A DNA stretch of 64,000 nucleotides from Faecalicoccus sp. (GTDB taxonomy: Bacteria; Bacillota_I; Bacilli_A; Erysipelotrichales; Erysipelotrichaceae). Position 1 is the first letter of the stretch, and each line of letters starts with the position of its first letter. The stretch covers positions 1 through 64,000 of the forward strand of contig JAGAWH010000091.1 of the NCBI GenBank assembly GCA_017941505.1. The letters are read 5' to 3'. Made by a program: the position numbers and the translations under genes. Shown one piece after another: positions 1 through 8,476 of this stretch. The notes under the pieces are model-generated. The model did no database searches. It saw only the letters and a program-made list of their open reading frames with translations, and had not been told where the DNA came from.

Positions 1-60
1 GAAAAAATATTTGAAGAACTAATAAATTCTGATAATTGTTGTGATAAAATACTCATGTGA
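1..60 (+). CDS. 3' end of a truncated plus-strand gene (unknown)
   Basis: Frame 1 is open from the window edge to a TGA at 58-60. It encodes a tail that ends in NCCDKILM. The stop codon sits in the left arm of a hairpin followed by eight T, the usual arrangement for a gene end. Only about 19 residues are visible, so no family can be named, and the reading frame could be chance. Confidence 0.35.
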   Translation, partial: EKIFEELINSDNCCDKILM

Positions 61-114
61 TATTCCTTTCTGGTTTTTTGGTTCATTATCATTATAGGAA
101 TATCACTTTTTTTT
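57..114 (+). terminator. Rho-independent terminator of the upstream gene
   Basis: An 11-bp stem (GTGATATTCCT at 57-67, AGGAATATCAC at 96-106) with a long loop is followed by TTTTTTTT at 107-114 on the plus strand. Confidence 0.6.
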
Positions 115-154
115 ATTCCACACTTATTTTACACTATCTTTTTTACGCGCATCG

Positions 155-183
155 TGGACATTAGAACCAAAAAAAGATATATT
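155..183 (+). promoter_or_regulatory. Promoter of gpmA
   Basis: TGGACA (155-160) and TATATT (178-183) are separated by 17 bp, a sigma-A type promoter. Transcription would start about 190 and give a leader of roughly 30 nt before a GAAGGAG ribosome site at 211-217. Confidence 0.5.
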
Positions 184-223
184 ATAAGTAACAGTTATTA
201 AACTTAGAAAGAAGGAGATTCAC

Positions 224-970
224 ATGATGAAATTAGTTTTAGTAAGACATGGTGAAAGTGAATGGAACAAGTTAAACCTCTTCACTGGATGGACTGATGT
301 TGACTTAAGTGAGAAAGGTCACGAAGAAGCAGCTAATGCCGGAAAAATCTTGAAAGAAAAAGGATTTGACTTTGATGTAGCATACACTTCTTATTTAAAA
401 CGTGCTATCCACACTTTAAACCATATCCTTGATGAAATGGATCTGGCTTGGATTCCTGTATACAAGAGCTGGAAATTAAACGAACGTCACTACGGTGCAT
501 TACAGGGCTTAAACAAAGCTGAAACAGCTGCTAAATACGGTGATGAGCAGGTTAAAATTTGGAGACGTTCTTTTGATGTTAAGCCTCCTGCATTAGAAGA
601 AACTGATGAAAGACATCCGAAAAACGCTAAGATGTTCCGTGATGTAGATCCTGCATTATTACCTGCAAACGAAAGCTTAGAAACAACAATCGAACGTGCT
701 GTTCCTTATTTCGAAGAAGTTATTAAACCAACAATGCAGGCTGGTAAGCGCGTTATCATCGCTGCTCACGGTAACTCTTTAAGAGCTTTGGTTAAATATT
801 TCGATAACTTAACAGCAGACGAAATCTTAGAAGTAAACATCCCTACAGGAACTCCGTTAGTTTACGAATTCGACGAAGATTTCAACGTTGTTAACAAATA
901 CTACCTGGCTGACGAAGCTGCATTAAAGGCTGCTATGGAAGCCGTAGCTAACCAGGGTAAAAAAGCTTAA
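224..970 (+). CDS. gpmA: 2,3-bisphosphoglycerate-dependent phosphoglycerate mutase
   Basis: Interconverts 3- and 2-phosphoglycerate in cytoplasmic glycolysis and gluconeogenesis. The N-terminus carries the histidine phosphatase signature [12 protein letters not shown] with the phospho-acceptor His. [13 protein letters not shown] and the C-terminal [10 protein letters not shown] (second catalytic His) follow. The length of 248 residues is normal for the cofactor-dependent enzyme. Two ATG codons lie in tandem at 224 and 227; most homologues start at the second ([11 protein letters not shown]), and GAAGGAG at 211-217 can serve either. The gene is monocistronic, with its own promoter and terminator, and converges with the minus-strand gene that follows. 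Confidence 0.97.
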   Translation: MMKLVLVRHGESEWNKLNLFTGWTDVDLSEKGHEEAANAGKILKEKGFDFDVAYTSYLKRAIHTLNHILDEMDLAWIPVYKSWKLNERHYGALQGLNKAETAAKYGDEQVKIWRRSFDVKPPALEETDERHPKNAKMFRDVDPALLPANESLETTIERAVPYFEEVIKPTMQAGKRVIIAAHGNSLRALVKYFDNLTADEILEVNIPTGTPLVYEFDEDFNVVNKYYLADEAALKAAMEAVANQGKKA

Positions 971-983
971 TTAAAAGCCATTC

Positions 984-1011
984 AGGAACCGTAAACATCG
1001 GTTCCTTTTTT
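984..1011 (+). terminator. Terminator of gpmA
   Basis: Stem AGGAACCG (984-991) with CGGTTCCT (999-1006), followed by a T run on the plus strand. Confidence 0.8.
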
Positions 1012-1020
1012 ATGCCATAA

Positions 1021-1047
1021 GAAAATCCCGCTGATGCTCAGCGGGAT
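1021..1047 (-). terminator. Terminator of the purF-like gene
   Basis: Perfect 10-bp stem ATCCCGCTGA (1025-1034) / TCAGCGGGAT (1038-1047). On the minus strand the hairpin is followed by TTTTC. It lies 4 bp beyond the stop codon. Confidence 0.75.
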
Positions 1048-1051
1048 CATT

Positions 1052-2473
1052 TTATTCTTTACCGTTCCAACAATAGGTACAAAGTTTTGACCGGTCAATA
1101 CGACAGGCTTCCAGCATGTCATCCAAACGATTGTATGACAAGGATGTAAAGCCCATCTGCTTACAAATTCCATCTAACATCTTATGATAGCGGTCGGTAT
1201 CCGGATTACAGTAATCCATCAATATATCACGGGATACATTCTGTCCTTCCTCCCCGACAATAACTCGGCGGGCAATCAATTCCATCTCGGAAGTAGAACG
1301 TGAGAAGTTAATATATTTACATCCAAACATTATTGGCGGGCAGGCCGGTCTGGCATGAACTTCTTTCGCTCCGGCATGATATAAGAAATCCGAAGTCTCT
1401 CTTAACTGGGTTCCGCGCACGATCGAATCATCAATCAGCAGCAGACGCTGTCCATCGATTAATTCATGCACCGGAATCAATTTCATTCTGGCGATCAAAT
1501 CGCGCTGGGATTGATAAGTCGGCATAAAGGAGCGCGGCCATGTCGGTGTATACTTGATAAACGGACGGCTGAATGGCACACCCGATGCATTGGCATACCC
1601 GACCGCATGGGCTGTACCGGAATCAGGAACACCGGCAACGGAATCAATATCAGCCTTGGTCAAGGTATCACGCTTTGCCATCAATTCTCCGCAGTCATAA
1701 CGCATTTTCTCAACCGAAACACCTTCATAACTCGATGATGGATATCCATAATATACCCATAAGAACGTACAGATTCGCATGTCTTCTCCCGGTTTTGCCA
1801 GTGTTGTAACAGAATCCGGTGTCATCACAACGATTTCTCCCGGGCCTAATTCTTTATAGTTTTGATATCCCAGATTGATATAGGCAAAAGACTCAAAAGA
1901 AGCACAGAAACCATCTGATTTTCTTCCCAATGTGATTGGTGTTCTGCCTAATTTATCACGGGCACAATAAATCCCCTTAGGTGTAAGGATCATAATGGAA
2001 ATCGATCCATCGATCATTTCCTGGGCATATTTAATACCCTCGACAAGGTTATCCTGCTGGTTAATCAGCACCGCAACAAGCTCTGTGGCATTAATGCTTT
2101 TCTCCCCTCCGCTCATTTCTAAGAAATGAATCGAAGAATTCTGAGTAAGCTTACTGGCAATTTCATTCAAGTTATTGATGCGTCCTACCGTAGTAATCGC
2201 ATAGGTTCCATGATGCGAGCGGACAATTAACGGCTGTGGTTCATAATCGGAAATACAGCCAATGCCCATATATCCTCTCATATCATGAATTTCTGTTTCA
2301 AACTTCGTTCTAAAAGGAGAACTCTCAATATTGTGAATAGATCGATTGAATCCTTCTCGTCCGTAAACAGCCAATCCTGCTCTTCGTGTTCCCAGATGAG
2401 AATGGTAATCAGTCCCGAAAAACAAATCAAAAACGCAGTCTCTTTTCGATGCTACCGCAAAATAACCACCCAT
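1052..2473 (-). CDS. Amidophosphoribosyltransferase (PurF) homologue with a degenerate glutaminase domain
   Basis: The family makes 5-phosphoribosylamine from PRPP and glutamine, the first step of purine synthesis. The C-terminal phosphoribosyltransferase half looks intact: the PRPP motif LLLIDDSIVRGTQ is at 344-356. Cys235, Cys385, Cys465 and Cys468 sit where Bacillus PurF binds its 4Fe-4S cluster. The N-terminal half is not a working glutaminase by sequence. The protein begins MGGYFAV instead of an exposed Cys; GHxRY is replaced by GCISD (72-76); the HNG oxyanion element is replaced by TVG (95-97). The start is secure, with AAGGAGGAG just upstream. It may use free ammonia, or be a paralogue with another role such as regulation. 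A true purF elsewhere in the genome is expected but not visible here. Confidence 0.85.
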   Translation of the reverse strand: MGGYFAVASKRDCVFDLFFGTDYHSHLGTRRAGLAVYGREGFNRSIHNIESSPFRTKFETEIHDMRGYMGIGCISDYEPQPLIVRSHHGTYAITTVGRINNLNEIASKLTQNSSIHFLEMSGGEKSINATELVAVLINQQDNLVEGIKYAQEMIDGSISIMILTPKGIYCARDKLGRTPITLGRKSDGFCASFESFAYINLGYQNYKELGPGEIVVMTPDSVTTLAKPGEDMRICTFLWVYYGYPSSSYEGVSVEKMRYDCGELMAKRDTLTKADIDSVAGVPDSGTAHAVGYANASGVPFSRPFIKYTPTWPRSFMPTYQSQRDLIARMKLIPVHELIDGQRLLLIDDSIVRGTQLRETSDFLYHAGAKEVHARPACPPIMFGCKYINFSRSTSEMELIARRVIVGEEGQNVSRDILMDYCNPDTDRYHKMLDGICKQMGFTSLSYNRLDDMLEACRIDRSKLCTYCWNGKE

Positions 2474-2491
2474 ATGACTCCTCCTTCTTTT

Positions 2492-2530
2492 AAAAAGAAT
2501 AAAGATGCTTTGTATTGTAAAGCATCTTTA
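2492..2530 (-). terminator. Terminator of the Ldh2-type gene, inside the purF-like leader
   Basis: Stem AAAGATGCTTT (2501-2511) / AAAGCATCTTT (2519-2529), followed on the minus strand by a T-rich stretch. The T run merges directly into the ribosome site of the next gene, so a transcript starting at the -10 at 2541-2546 would carry this hairpin at its 5' end. Confidence 0.7.
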
Positions 2531-2540
2531 TGTCCCGTAA

Positions 2541-2550
2541 ATTATAACAT
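2541..2550 (-). promoter_or_regulatory. Extended -10 promoter of the purF-like gene
   Basis: Minus-strand TGTTATAAT (complement of 2541-2549) is an extended -10. No good -35 is present. Predicted transcription start is about 2534, immediately before the terminator hairpin. Confidence 0.4.
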
Positions 2551-2577
2551 TTCTATTCAGAATTAAAAGTTTTTTTC

Positions 2578-3690
2578 TTATTTATCCTCAAATGGGAAAT
2601 GATAAGGAAGATTCAGCTTATCACGAACTTCGATAATTTCCTTTTGAACGGCCTCTGATACCGGTACACCCTTATCTTTTCTTTCGCACCATACCAGATA
2701 TTCTTTTTCACCGGCAGTATAGATACGGTCATGTCCCGGTGCCTTTTTAGAAGCACGCAAAGCACGACAGATATCCCCTGCGGTTTTCTTAAATACTTCC
2801 TGACCCATAAATGCATCCGGATCTACGACAAAGAAGAAATGACCTAAATGATACATCTGTGGATTACCGTTTTCATCCACACCGGTCAAAGCCTTCATAA
2901 ACTGTCCGCCGGTCAATGCAGCTGATAAAATCTCAACCACAGCCGCAAAACCATATCCTTTGTAGCCGCACATTTCATCCCCGATTCCACCTAACGGTGC
3001 AAGGGCTGCAGTACCATCTACCAATGCCTTTAAGATTTCCTTGGAGTCGGTCATCGTCTTTCCATCGTTGGTAATAACCATTCCGGCCGGTGTATCCTTA
3101 CCTTCGCGTGCATAATATTCAATTTTACCGCGCTGTACAATCGATGTTGCCGCATCAATACAGAACGGGAATTCTTCATCGGTAGGAAGTGAGAAAGTCA
3201 AAGGGTTGGTACCCATCATATTTTCAACACCGAATGTCGGAGCAATGGAAGGTCTGGCATTGGTACCTGTTACTCCAATCATGCCTTCCTTGGATGCCAT
3301 TGTAGTCCAATATCCGGCAATGCCGTAATGCGTGGAATTCTTGATGGCGCCGCCTGCCATACCATACTTTTTAGCCTTTTCAATCAGCATGGTCATCATC
3401 TTATGGCTGGCAACCATACCCATTCCATCATGAGCATCCATCACAACCGTTGTAGGTGTCTCTTTAATAATTTCAATATTAGTTTTAGGTAAAAGCGTTC
3501 CCTTCACGATTCGGTCAATGTAAATCGGTTTAAAGCGATTACATCCGTGGCTTTCAATTCCTCTGCGGTCTGATTCCAGCAGCACATCCGCACAGATAGC
3601 TGCATCTTCTCTAGGTACTCCATACCCTACAAACGCATCCGTGAGAAAATCATTCATCAATTCCCAAGAAACATATGGTCTAGTCTCCAT
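2578..3690 (-). CDS. Malate/L-lactate/ureidoglycolate dehydrogenase family (Ldh2) NAD(P)-dependent oxidoreductase
   Basis: Cytoplasmic 2-hydroxyacid dehydrogenase of the Ldh2/YlbC/YiaK fold, unrelated to classical LDH/MDH. Family landmarks are visible: RRGIESHGCNRF near residue 45 with the catalytic His, NSTHYGIAGYW near 118, MMGTNPLTFSLP near 160 and CGYKGYGFA near 240. At 370 residues the length is usual. The substrate cannot be fixed from sequence; malate, lactate, 2,3-diketogulonate and ureidoglycolate are all used in the family. A good GGAGG precedes the ATG at 3688-3690. It stands alone between two terminators. Confidence 0.88.
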   Translation of the reverse strand: METRPYVSWELMNDFLTDAFVGYGVPREDAAICADVLLESDRRGIESHGCNRFKPIYIDRIVKGTLLPKTNIEIIKETPTTVVMDAHDGMGMVASHKMMTMLIEKAKKYGMAGGAIKNSTHYGIAGYWTTMASKEGMIGVTGTNARPSIAPTFGVENMMGTNPLTFSLPTDEEFPFCIDAATSIVQRGKIEYYAREGKDTPAGMVITNDGKTMTDSKEILKALVDGTAALAPLGGIGDEMCGYKGYGFAAVVEILSAALTGGQFMKALTGVDENGNPQMYHLGHFFFVVDPDAFMGQEVFKKTAGDICRALRASKKAPGHDRIYTAGEKEYLVWCERKDKGVPVSEAVQKEIIEVRDKLNLPYHFPFEDK

Positions 3691-3752
3691 AAATACATAT
3701 CCTCCATCATTTTAGTAATTTATTAGCTACCTTAATAATACCCCTTTCCATT

Positions 3753-3780
3753 AAAAAACACACGTTGAAATCAACATGTG
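3753..3780 (-). terminator. Terminator of the kinase operon
   Basis: Stem CACACGTTGA (759-768 of kb 3) with TCAACATGTG (771-780), one G-U pair in RNA, then TTTTTT on the minus strand. It abuts the stop codon of the kinase gene. Confidence 0.7.
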
Positions 3781-5079
3781 TCAATCGGTTAATACCATTT
3801 TTACTTCAAAAACATTATTTGAGGTCTGAATATCAACAGAGGCATTATATCGTACGGCGATTTCCCGCACCGAATCGAGTCCGATGCCGCCATCATCCCT
3901 TTTTGTAGATAAATATCGATTTCCGTCTTTTTTCAGATTTCCATCGTATTGATTGCTGATCTTCATGGCAATAATATGGTCGGTGGTTTGTTTGATTCGT
4001 AATTCAATATGCGCATTATTCGTATCGTTTAAAGAAGCTTCGTACGCATTTTCAAACAAATTACCGACCAATACGCAGAAATCAATTTCATCAATAAAGA
4101 ATTCCTTATCTAAATCTACAGATATATCCACCGGAATATGACTCTGTTCGCATTTTTGGAAATAGTAAGACAATACCGCATTTAACGGAGCATTCTGACA
4201 AAACTGATGCACCCCTTTTGAAAGTGAATTGGTATACCTGTCCAAATAATCCTTAGCCCCTTCAATATCTCCGTTTTCCAAAAGACCCGAAAGTGCGGTC
4301 ATATGGAAGCGCATATCATGTCTCTCCTTACGGAATGAATCCAAATTCTGTTCCAAAATCGAAATATTCCGCTTGGACATTTCAAGAACATTGGCAATAT
4401 TGGAATAATAACGCACCTGTTCAAAATGAATAAATGAATAGATAATGACCAGAGATAATCCCAAAGATTCTATTAAAGAGGACGGTATCGGAAGAAAATG
4501 TCTGGCAATGCTCTGTATCAAAGGAAAAAGAATAAACGTCAATAATACCAGAAAGGCCGTTGCCCCAATGGCTTTAAAACCATAAACCATGGCCGCTACC
4601 ACAATTGCGATAATAAGATACCCGCCAAGCTGGCTCAGAGCATAATAAGGGCCAAGTACGATGCCCTGATCGGTTACTGTTACAAACATATGGTTCACAC
4701 TGTTAATGGACCAGAGTATGGTATATAAAATACCGATTGCTGCAGTAATATATTCACACAATTGACTGATATATATACTTTGACGAAGATACGTTAATAT
4801 ATACTTCAAAAAATAAAATAACAGCAGATAATAAAAGGCATGCATGAAAGTCTGGGCAACATCGATCAGCTGGTAGCTTCCTGTATTTGATGAATATCCC
4901 CGCTTCATCATTACGATAGAAATCAAATGTGAAATCGTTAAGCCGATATAACTGATGACCATCGGTGTATAGTAATGCATTTCTTTACGATGCAGACCTC
5001 TATCCACCAGCGTACGGGTTAAGATAATCAGCATGATAAACAACATGTTGATATCCATAAGGATCATCATGTTAAACAT
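3781..5079 (-). CDS. AgrC/ComD-like GHKL sensor histidine kinase, orphan
   Basis: Membrane sensor kinase of the 10TM/GHKL type that normally pairs with LytTR response regulators. Residues 1-220 hold about six or seven hydrophobic helices. The dimerisation/phospho-acceptor helix reads RKERHDMRFHMTALSG (about 254-269). The ATP-binding domain has the N box NLFENAYEAS (about 338) and GGIGLDSVREI. No response regulator is adjacent, so this is an orphan kinase. Its ATG lies inside the end of the VanX-like gene (8-bp overlap, 5072-5079), indicating translational coupling. Involvement in wall or peptide sensing is inferred from that linkage only. Confidence 0.85.
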   Translation of the reverse strand: MFNMMILMDINMLFIMLIILTRTLVDRGLHRKEMHYYTPMVISYIGLTISHLISIVMMKRGYSSNTGSYQLIDVAQTFMHAFYYLLLFYFLKYILTYLRQSIYISQLCEYITAAIGILYTILWSINSVNHMFVTVTDQGIVLGPYYALSQLGGYLIIAIVVAAMVYGFKAIGATAFLVLLTFILFPLIQSIARHFLPIPSSLIESLGLSLVIIYSFIHFEQVRYYSNIANVLEMSKRNISILEQNLDSFRKERHDMRFHMTALSGLLENGDIEGAKDYLDRYTNSLSKGVHQFCQNAPLNAVLSYYFQKCEQSHIPVDISVDLDKEFFIDEIDFCVLVGNLFENAYEASLNDTNNAHIELRIKQTTDHIIAMKISNQYDGNLKKDGNRYLSTKRDDGGIGLDSVREIAVRYNASVDIQTSNNVFEVKMVLTD

Positions 5080-5821
5080 GCATCTTCATCTCCTTTATTT
5101 CGAAAACACCGGTATAAATAACTTCCCTTCCGGACATCTTGGCATAATTATTATCCCCGTAATCATAATGCCACCATTCTGTAGGAAGATTGGTAAAACC
5201 TGCTTTCTTCATCACATTATATAGCAAGCGGCGAAGATCTCTTATTTCATCATCCTGTTTTTCAAAATGATTTGTATTGGTTTTCGGTGTAAAGGCATCA
5301 AACTCAGTTCCTAACTTTAAAATTTCCCCATCTTTTGTGAGTGTAAGATCTACGGCTCCTCCGGTAGTATGAGCAGGAGAGTCAAAAGGATCCTTGATAG
5401 GATCGCCGATGTATTTCAAAAGAAATTCATGTTTCTCTTTTTCCGGTAGAGATTCCTTCTTAAATTCCTTTAATATCATGAGCGCATATGTATCATACAA
5501 TTCCTTCTGCAGTAAAAAAGGTCTCCATGCATCCCAGATACAGAAACCGTATTCTTCCGGCAGCTTTTCTGAAGCTTCAATCAGTTTTTCATAAACTGTT
5601 TTTCGCATAAAGCACTCATTTACGGCATTTTTCATTCCCAGGATCGGATACATCATCTGTATCCGGATCCGCTTTGAAGATTCAACCTTTACAAAGGGTT
5701 CATCGATAAAAGAAAATTGTAACTCTCTATCATTTGCCATCACTAAATCAGGAATCGGTTCATTATAATTCATAACAGCCTCATTTTTATCCTCTTTTTT
5801 CAAATTGTCAAATTCTACCAC
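5072..5821 (-). CDS. VanX/DdpX-like D-Ala-D-Ala dipeptidase (peptidase M15D)
   Basis: Zinc enzyme that hydrolyses the D-Ala-D-Ala dipeptide. The VanX motifs are present: DAWRP with Arg100, SPAHTTGGAVDLTL with zinc ligands His151 and Asp158, and EWWHYDYGD with catalytic Glu215 and ligand His218. No signal peptide is visible, so it is probably cytoplasmic. There is no vanH or ligase nearby, so this is not a glycopeptide resistance cluster; dipeptide turnover or recycling is more likely. The frame opens with GTG at 5819-5821, which shares one base with the TAG of the upstream gene. An internal ATG (residue 17, 5771-5773) preceded by GAGG is an alternative start. Confidence 0.88.
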   Translation of the reverse strand: MVEFDNLKKEDKNEAVMNYNEPIPDLVMANDRELQFSFIDEPFVKVESSKRIRIQMMYPILGMKNAVNECFMRKTVYEKLIEASEKLPEEYGFCIWDAWRPFLLQKELYDTYALMILKEFKKESLPEKEKHEFLLKYIGDPIKDPFDSPAHTTGGAVDLTLTKDGEILKLGTEFDAFTPKTNTNHFEKQDDEIRDLRRLLYNVMKKAGFTNLPTEWWHYDYGDNNYAKMSGREVIYTGVFEIKEMKMHV

Positions 5822-6576
5822 TAGCGGTTTTCCAAAAAACCATAGAATTCATCAAAAATATTAAACAACATATCACCTGAACAGACAGGAATCTGTAAAG
5901 CACTATCGTCAATCGCCAGCCACTCATAGTAATCATGGGCCTTTGTTAAGACAAGCACAGGAATGATTTCATATTCCGGGCCGAAGATTACTTCAAGATA
6001 CGGAACGTATTTGACGGCTTGGGCTAATTGATCGTGACTTGGCGCATCATCCATCTTAAATTCTAAGCTGAAGACATATTTTTCAGTAATCACCAATACA
6101 TCGGCATAAATGCGAATTGTGGAGGCCCGTTTGATTCGCAGCTCAAACACGATTTCCCAGTCTTTAAATTCAATATTATCTAAATCATTAAAAAGAGAAA
6201 TCATCGTTTTTCTGCAGTCGATAAAGGAATGAAACAGACCTCTTGTATCATTTAAATTTCTACCGATACGCCGGCATCCTTCCTTGAGCCTTTTCAACCA
6301 ATCTTCTTCACTGAGATCCATAAAATCAACGACCAAGCCATACCAGCCGGAAAACTGCTTCAAACCGATATGCGGCCGATACTGCCCGATCCGTCCATAC
6401 CAGAAAAACTTTTCATCCCTATAGCACAGCTCATGAATAAAAGGCGCAGTATACAAATACTGATTCACAGTCTTTCGATCCAGCTGTAATGTCTTTGCGA
6501 TATCTTTTGCCTTGATTCCCCGGTTTTGGCAGATCAGGGCATATAATTCTCTTTCAATTTGATCTGTTTTATGCAT
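5821..6576 (-). CDS. HTH plus PD-(D/E)XK nuclease-like protein of unknown function
   Basis: Not a family I can name. Residues 7-43 look like a winged or simple helix-turn-helix (IKAKDIAKTLQLDRKTVNQYL). The C-terminal half has the spacing of a RecB-like PD-(D/E)XK core: Asp159 in IYADVLVIT, Glu172 and Lys174 in FSLEFKM, then QLAQAVKYVPYL with Gln183 and Tyr190. The active-site residues appear intact. It is the first gene of a three-gene unit with the dipeptidase and kinase. It could be a DNA-binding regulator that borrowed a nuclease fold, or a real nuclease. Start ATG 6574-6576 has only a weak upstream GGTAAT. Confidence 0.6.
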   Translation of the reverse strand: MHKTDQIERELYALICQNRGIKAKDIAKTLQLDRKTVNQYLYTAPFIHELCYRDEKFFWYGRIGQYRPHIGLKQFSGWYGLVVDFMDLSEEDWLKRLKEGCRRIGRNLNDTRGLFHSFIDCRKTMISLFNDLDNIEFKDWEIVFELRIKRASTIRIYADVLVITEKYVFSLEFKMDDAPSHDQLAQAVKYVPYLEVIFGPEYEIIPVLVLTKAHDYYEWLAIDDSALQIPVCSGDMLFNIFDEFYGFLENR

Positions 6577-6591
6577 ATTACCATTGTATAT

Positions 6592-6612
6592 GAAAAAGCC
6601 TCAAAAGAGGCT
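6592..6612 (-). terminator. Terminator of the two-component operon
   Basis: Stem AGCCTC (6597-6602) / GAGGCT (6607-6612), loop AAAA, then TTTTTC on the minus strand. It overlaps the kinase stop codon. Confidence 0.75.
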
Positions 6613-7747
6613 AAAAATGAATCGTAAATTCAATCATATCGGAGGCAATCTGCACGCTGATTTTCCAGCCGTGTTTTTGAACAATTTCTTTTGTCAGGGC
6701 AAGACCGATTCCGGTATTTCCGTTTTTACCGGTATAAAACCGGTCGAAAAGATGCTCTAAAGACTGAGGGTCCGGAAGTTGGCCATCATTGCTGATGCGG
6801 ATTCCTTTTTGATCTGCTTCAATGCGAATGATCTTTTCAGCATAGCGAAGCGCATTGTTGAATAAATTGGAAATGGCCTTATCCATCTGTACCGGATCTG
6901 CCATGATCATTTGATCTTCAATATGCGACTCTACCTGAACGCCTTTTTGCTGGGCCTGGTATTGCAGCGGATACAAGCTGTTTTCAATCAGCTCTTCTAA
7001 GGAAACCTCCTCTTTTTGAATTTTGGTTTCTCCGCTTTCCAAACGGGAAATCGATAGTATCTCATTGACAAGACCGGTCATTTTTTCCACTTCTTCATGA
7101 ATGATCGAGGTACCGGTATCGATTGGAATCATTCCCTTGGCAAGACCATCTGAATACCCTTCAATAACCATTAACGGCGTCTTTAATTCATGAGAGGCAT
7201 TCTCAAAGAACTCCTTTTGCTGGTTGCGATCCTTTTCAATCCTTGTTCCGACTACAAGTCCCACACTACCCGATCCAATAATCGCAAGAAACACAAGAAT
7301 TCCCAATATCAAAGAAATATTATTGATTAGCCTAAATTCCGGTGTTGTATCTACATAGACAATAGCCGGATCGCCCAGGCGTCTTGTATATTCTATATAA
7401 TACTGCCCGTTGTTGAGCTGTACCCGATATATTTTTTCCGGTTCGGCGTTCTTTTCTGCCCAATGCATTATATTTGTTTCTACTTTATAGTAATAATCAT
7501 CCGTACTGATATCACCATCTTTATACATGGACGGATAAAACAAGAGTGCGTATAACCGGGTCTCATCATCGTCGTCAAAACTATAATCTTCATCCTGATA
7601 CCAGCGTATCATTTGTTGAATTTCTTTGGTCGCATTGGAATGAACATAATATTCCATGCCAAAGTGAAAGGCACCAAACAACAATGCACTGATGATAATC
7701 GCAATCCCTACAAACAAAGCCGCCAGAGTTTTACGGTTTGTCTTCAT
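6611..7747 (-). CDS. Sensor histidine kinase (BaeS/PhoR type)
   Basis: Membrane sensor that phosphorylates the response regulator encoded just upstream. Two membrane helices (about 8-30 and 142-167) enclose a roughly 110-residue extracellular domain rich in Asp, Glu and Tyr. A short linker leads to the HisKA box ENASHELKTPL with His186. The ATPase domain has NLFNNALRYA, ISNDGQ and TGIGLALT motifs. It follows the regulator gene by 13 bp. The neighbouring secreted repeat proteins are plausible signals or targets, by context only. Confidence 0.92.
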   Translation of the reverse strand: MKTNRKTLAALFVGIAIIISALLFGAFHFGMEYYVHSNATKEIQQMIRWYQDEDYSFDDDDETRLYALLFYPSMYKDGDISTDDYYYKVETNIMHWAEKNAEPEKIYRVQLNNGQYYIEYTRRLGDPAIVYVDTTPEFRLINNISLILGILVFLAIIGSGSVGLVVGTRIEKDRNQQKEFFENASHELKTPLMVIEGYSDGLAKGMIPIDTGTSIIHEEVEKMTGLVNEILSISRLESGETKIQKEEVSLEELIENSLYPLQYQAQQKGVQVESHIEDQMIMADPVQMDKAISNLFNNALRYAEKIIRIEADQKGIRISNDGQLPDPQSLEHLFDRFYTGKNGNTGIGLALTKEIVQKHGWKISVQIASDMIEFTIHF

Positions 7748-7760
7748 ATATAGCTCCTAT

Positions 7761-8462
7761 CTATTTCTGTAATTGGGAAATAACTTCCAATTTATATCCA
7801 AATCCCCATACGTTGTTGAGGGCAACACAACTGTTACTCAATGCCAGTTTTTTACGGATGCGGCGAACCGTCTCATCGGTTACCCGTGTTTCCAAATCCG
7901 CAGAGATTCCCCATACCGCATTCAAAAGCTCTTCCCGGGAAACGGCCTTGCCATCCATTGAAATCATATATTTTAAAAGCTCCAGTTCGGTGTTTGTCAG
8001 ATTCAGATTTTTCCCATTTACCAGGATCGCATGATCATTTTCCGAATAGATCAAATCTCCAAACGACATTTTGGATGAATTTCCGGAAGCAGCATCCATA
8101 TCAATCCTGCGAAATAATGCCTTGATCCGACTCATTAAAATAGAGGGACGGAACGGCTTTGTCATATAGTCATCCGATCCGGAATTGATTCCTAACACAT
8201 AATCCATATCCGTGTCTCTTGCGGTTAAGATCACAATCGGAACATTGGAAATCTCGCGAACTTTTTTTGTTAATTCGAGACCGGATAATCCGGGCATCAT
8301 AATATCTAATATCAATAAATCCGCCGGCTTTTCTAAAAAACGGTTCCAAAGTGAATTTCCATCTTCAAAAACCTCTACATCATAGCCGGCATCGACTAAA
8401 AATGTCGCTAATATTTCACGGATATTAGCTTCATCATCCGCTGCATATATCATTTTTTTCAT
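7761..8462 (-). CDS. OmpR/PhoB-family response regulator
   Basis: Receiver domain at residues 1-120 with acidic pair Asp9/Asp10, phospho-acceptor Asp53 (LLILDIMMPG), a Thr in VILTARD and Lys in MTKPF. A C-terminal winged helix (about 135-230) carries TNTELELLKYM and DETVRRIRKKL. The AAAGGAG ribosome site follows straight after the T run of a hairpin, leaving no room for a promoter between hairpin and start. Expression must therefore come from read-through of the repeat-protein gene upstream or from a promoter within 8510-8560. Confidence 0.94.
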   Translation of the reverse strand: MKKMIYAADDEANIREILATFLVDAGYDVEVFEDGNSLWNRFLEKPADLLILDIMMPGLSGLELTKKVREISNVPIVILTARDTDMDYVLGINSGSDDYMTKPFRPSILMSRIKALFRRIDMDAASGNSSKMSFGDLIYSENDHAILVNGKNLNLTNTELELLKYMISMDGKAVSREELLNAVWGISADLETRVTDETVRRIRKKLALSNSCVALNNVWGFGYKLEVISQLQK

Positions 8463-8476
8463 TTTGAAGCTCCTTT

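Noticed and set aside
5072..5821. Vancomycin resistance cluster
   Set aside because: Only a VanX-like gene is present; no vanH, D-Ala-D-Lac ligase or VanRS-type pair. The adjacent kinase is of another class.
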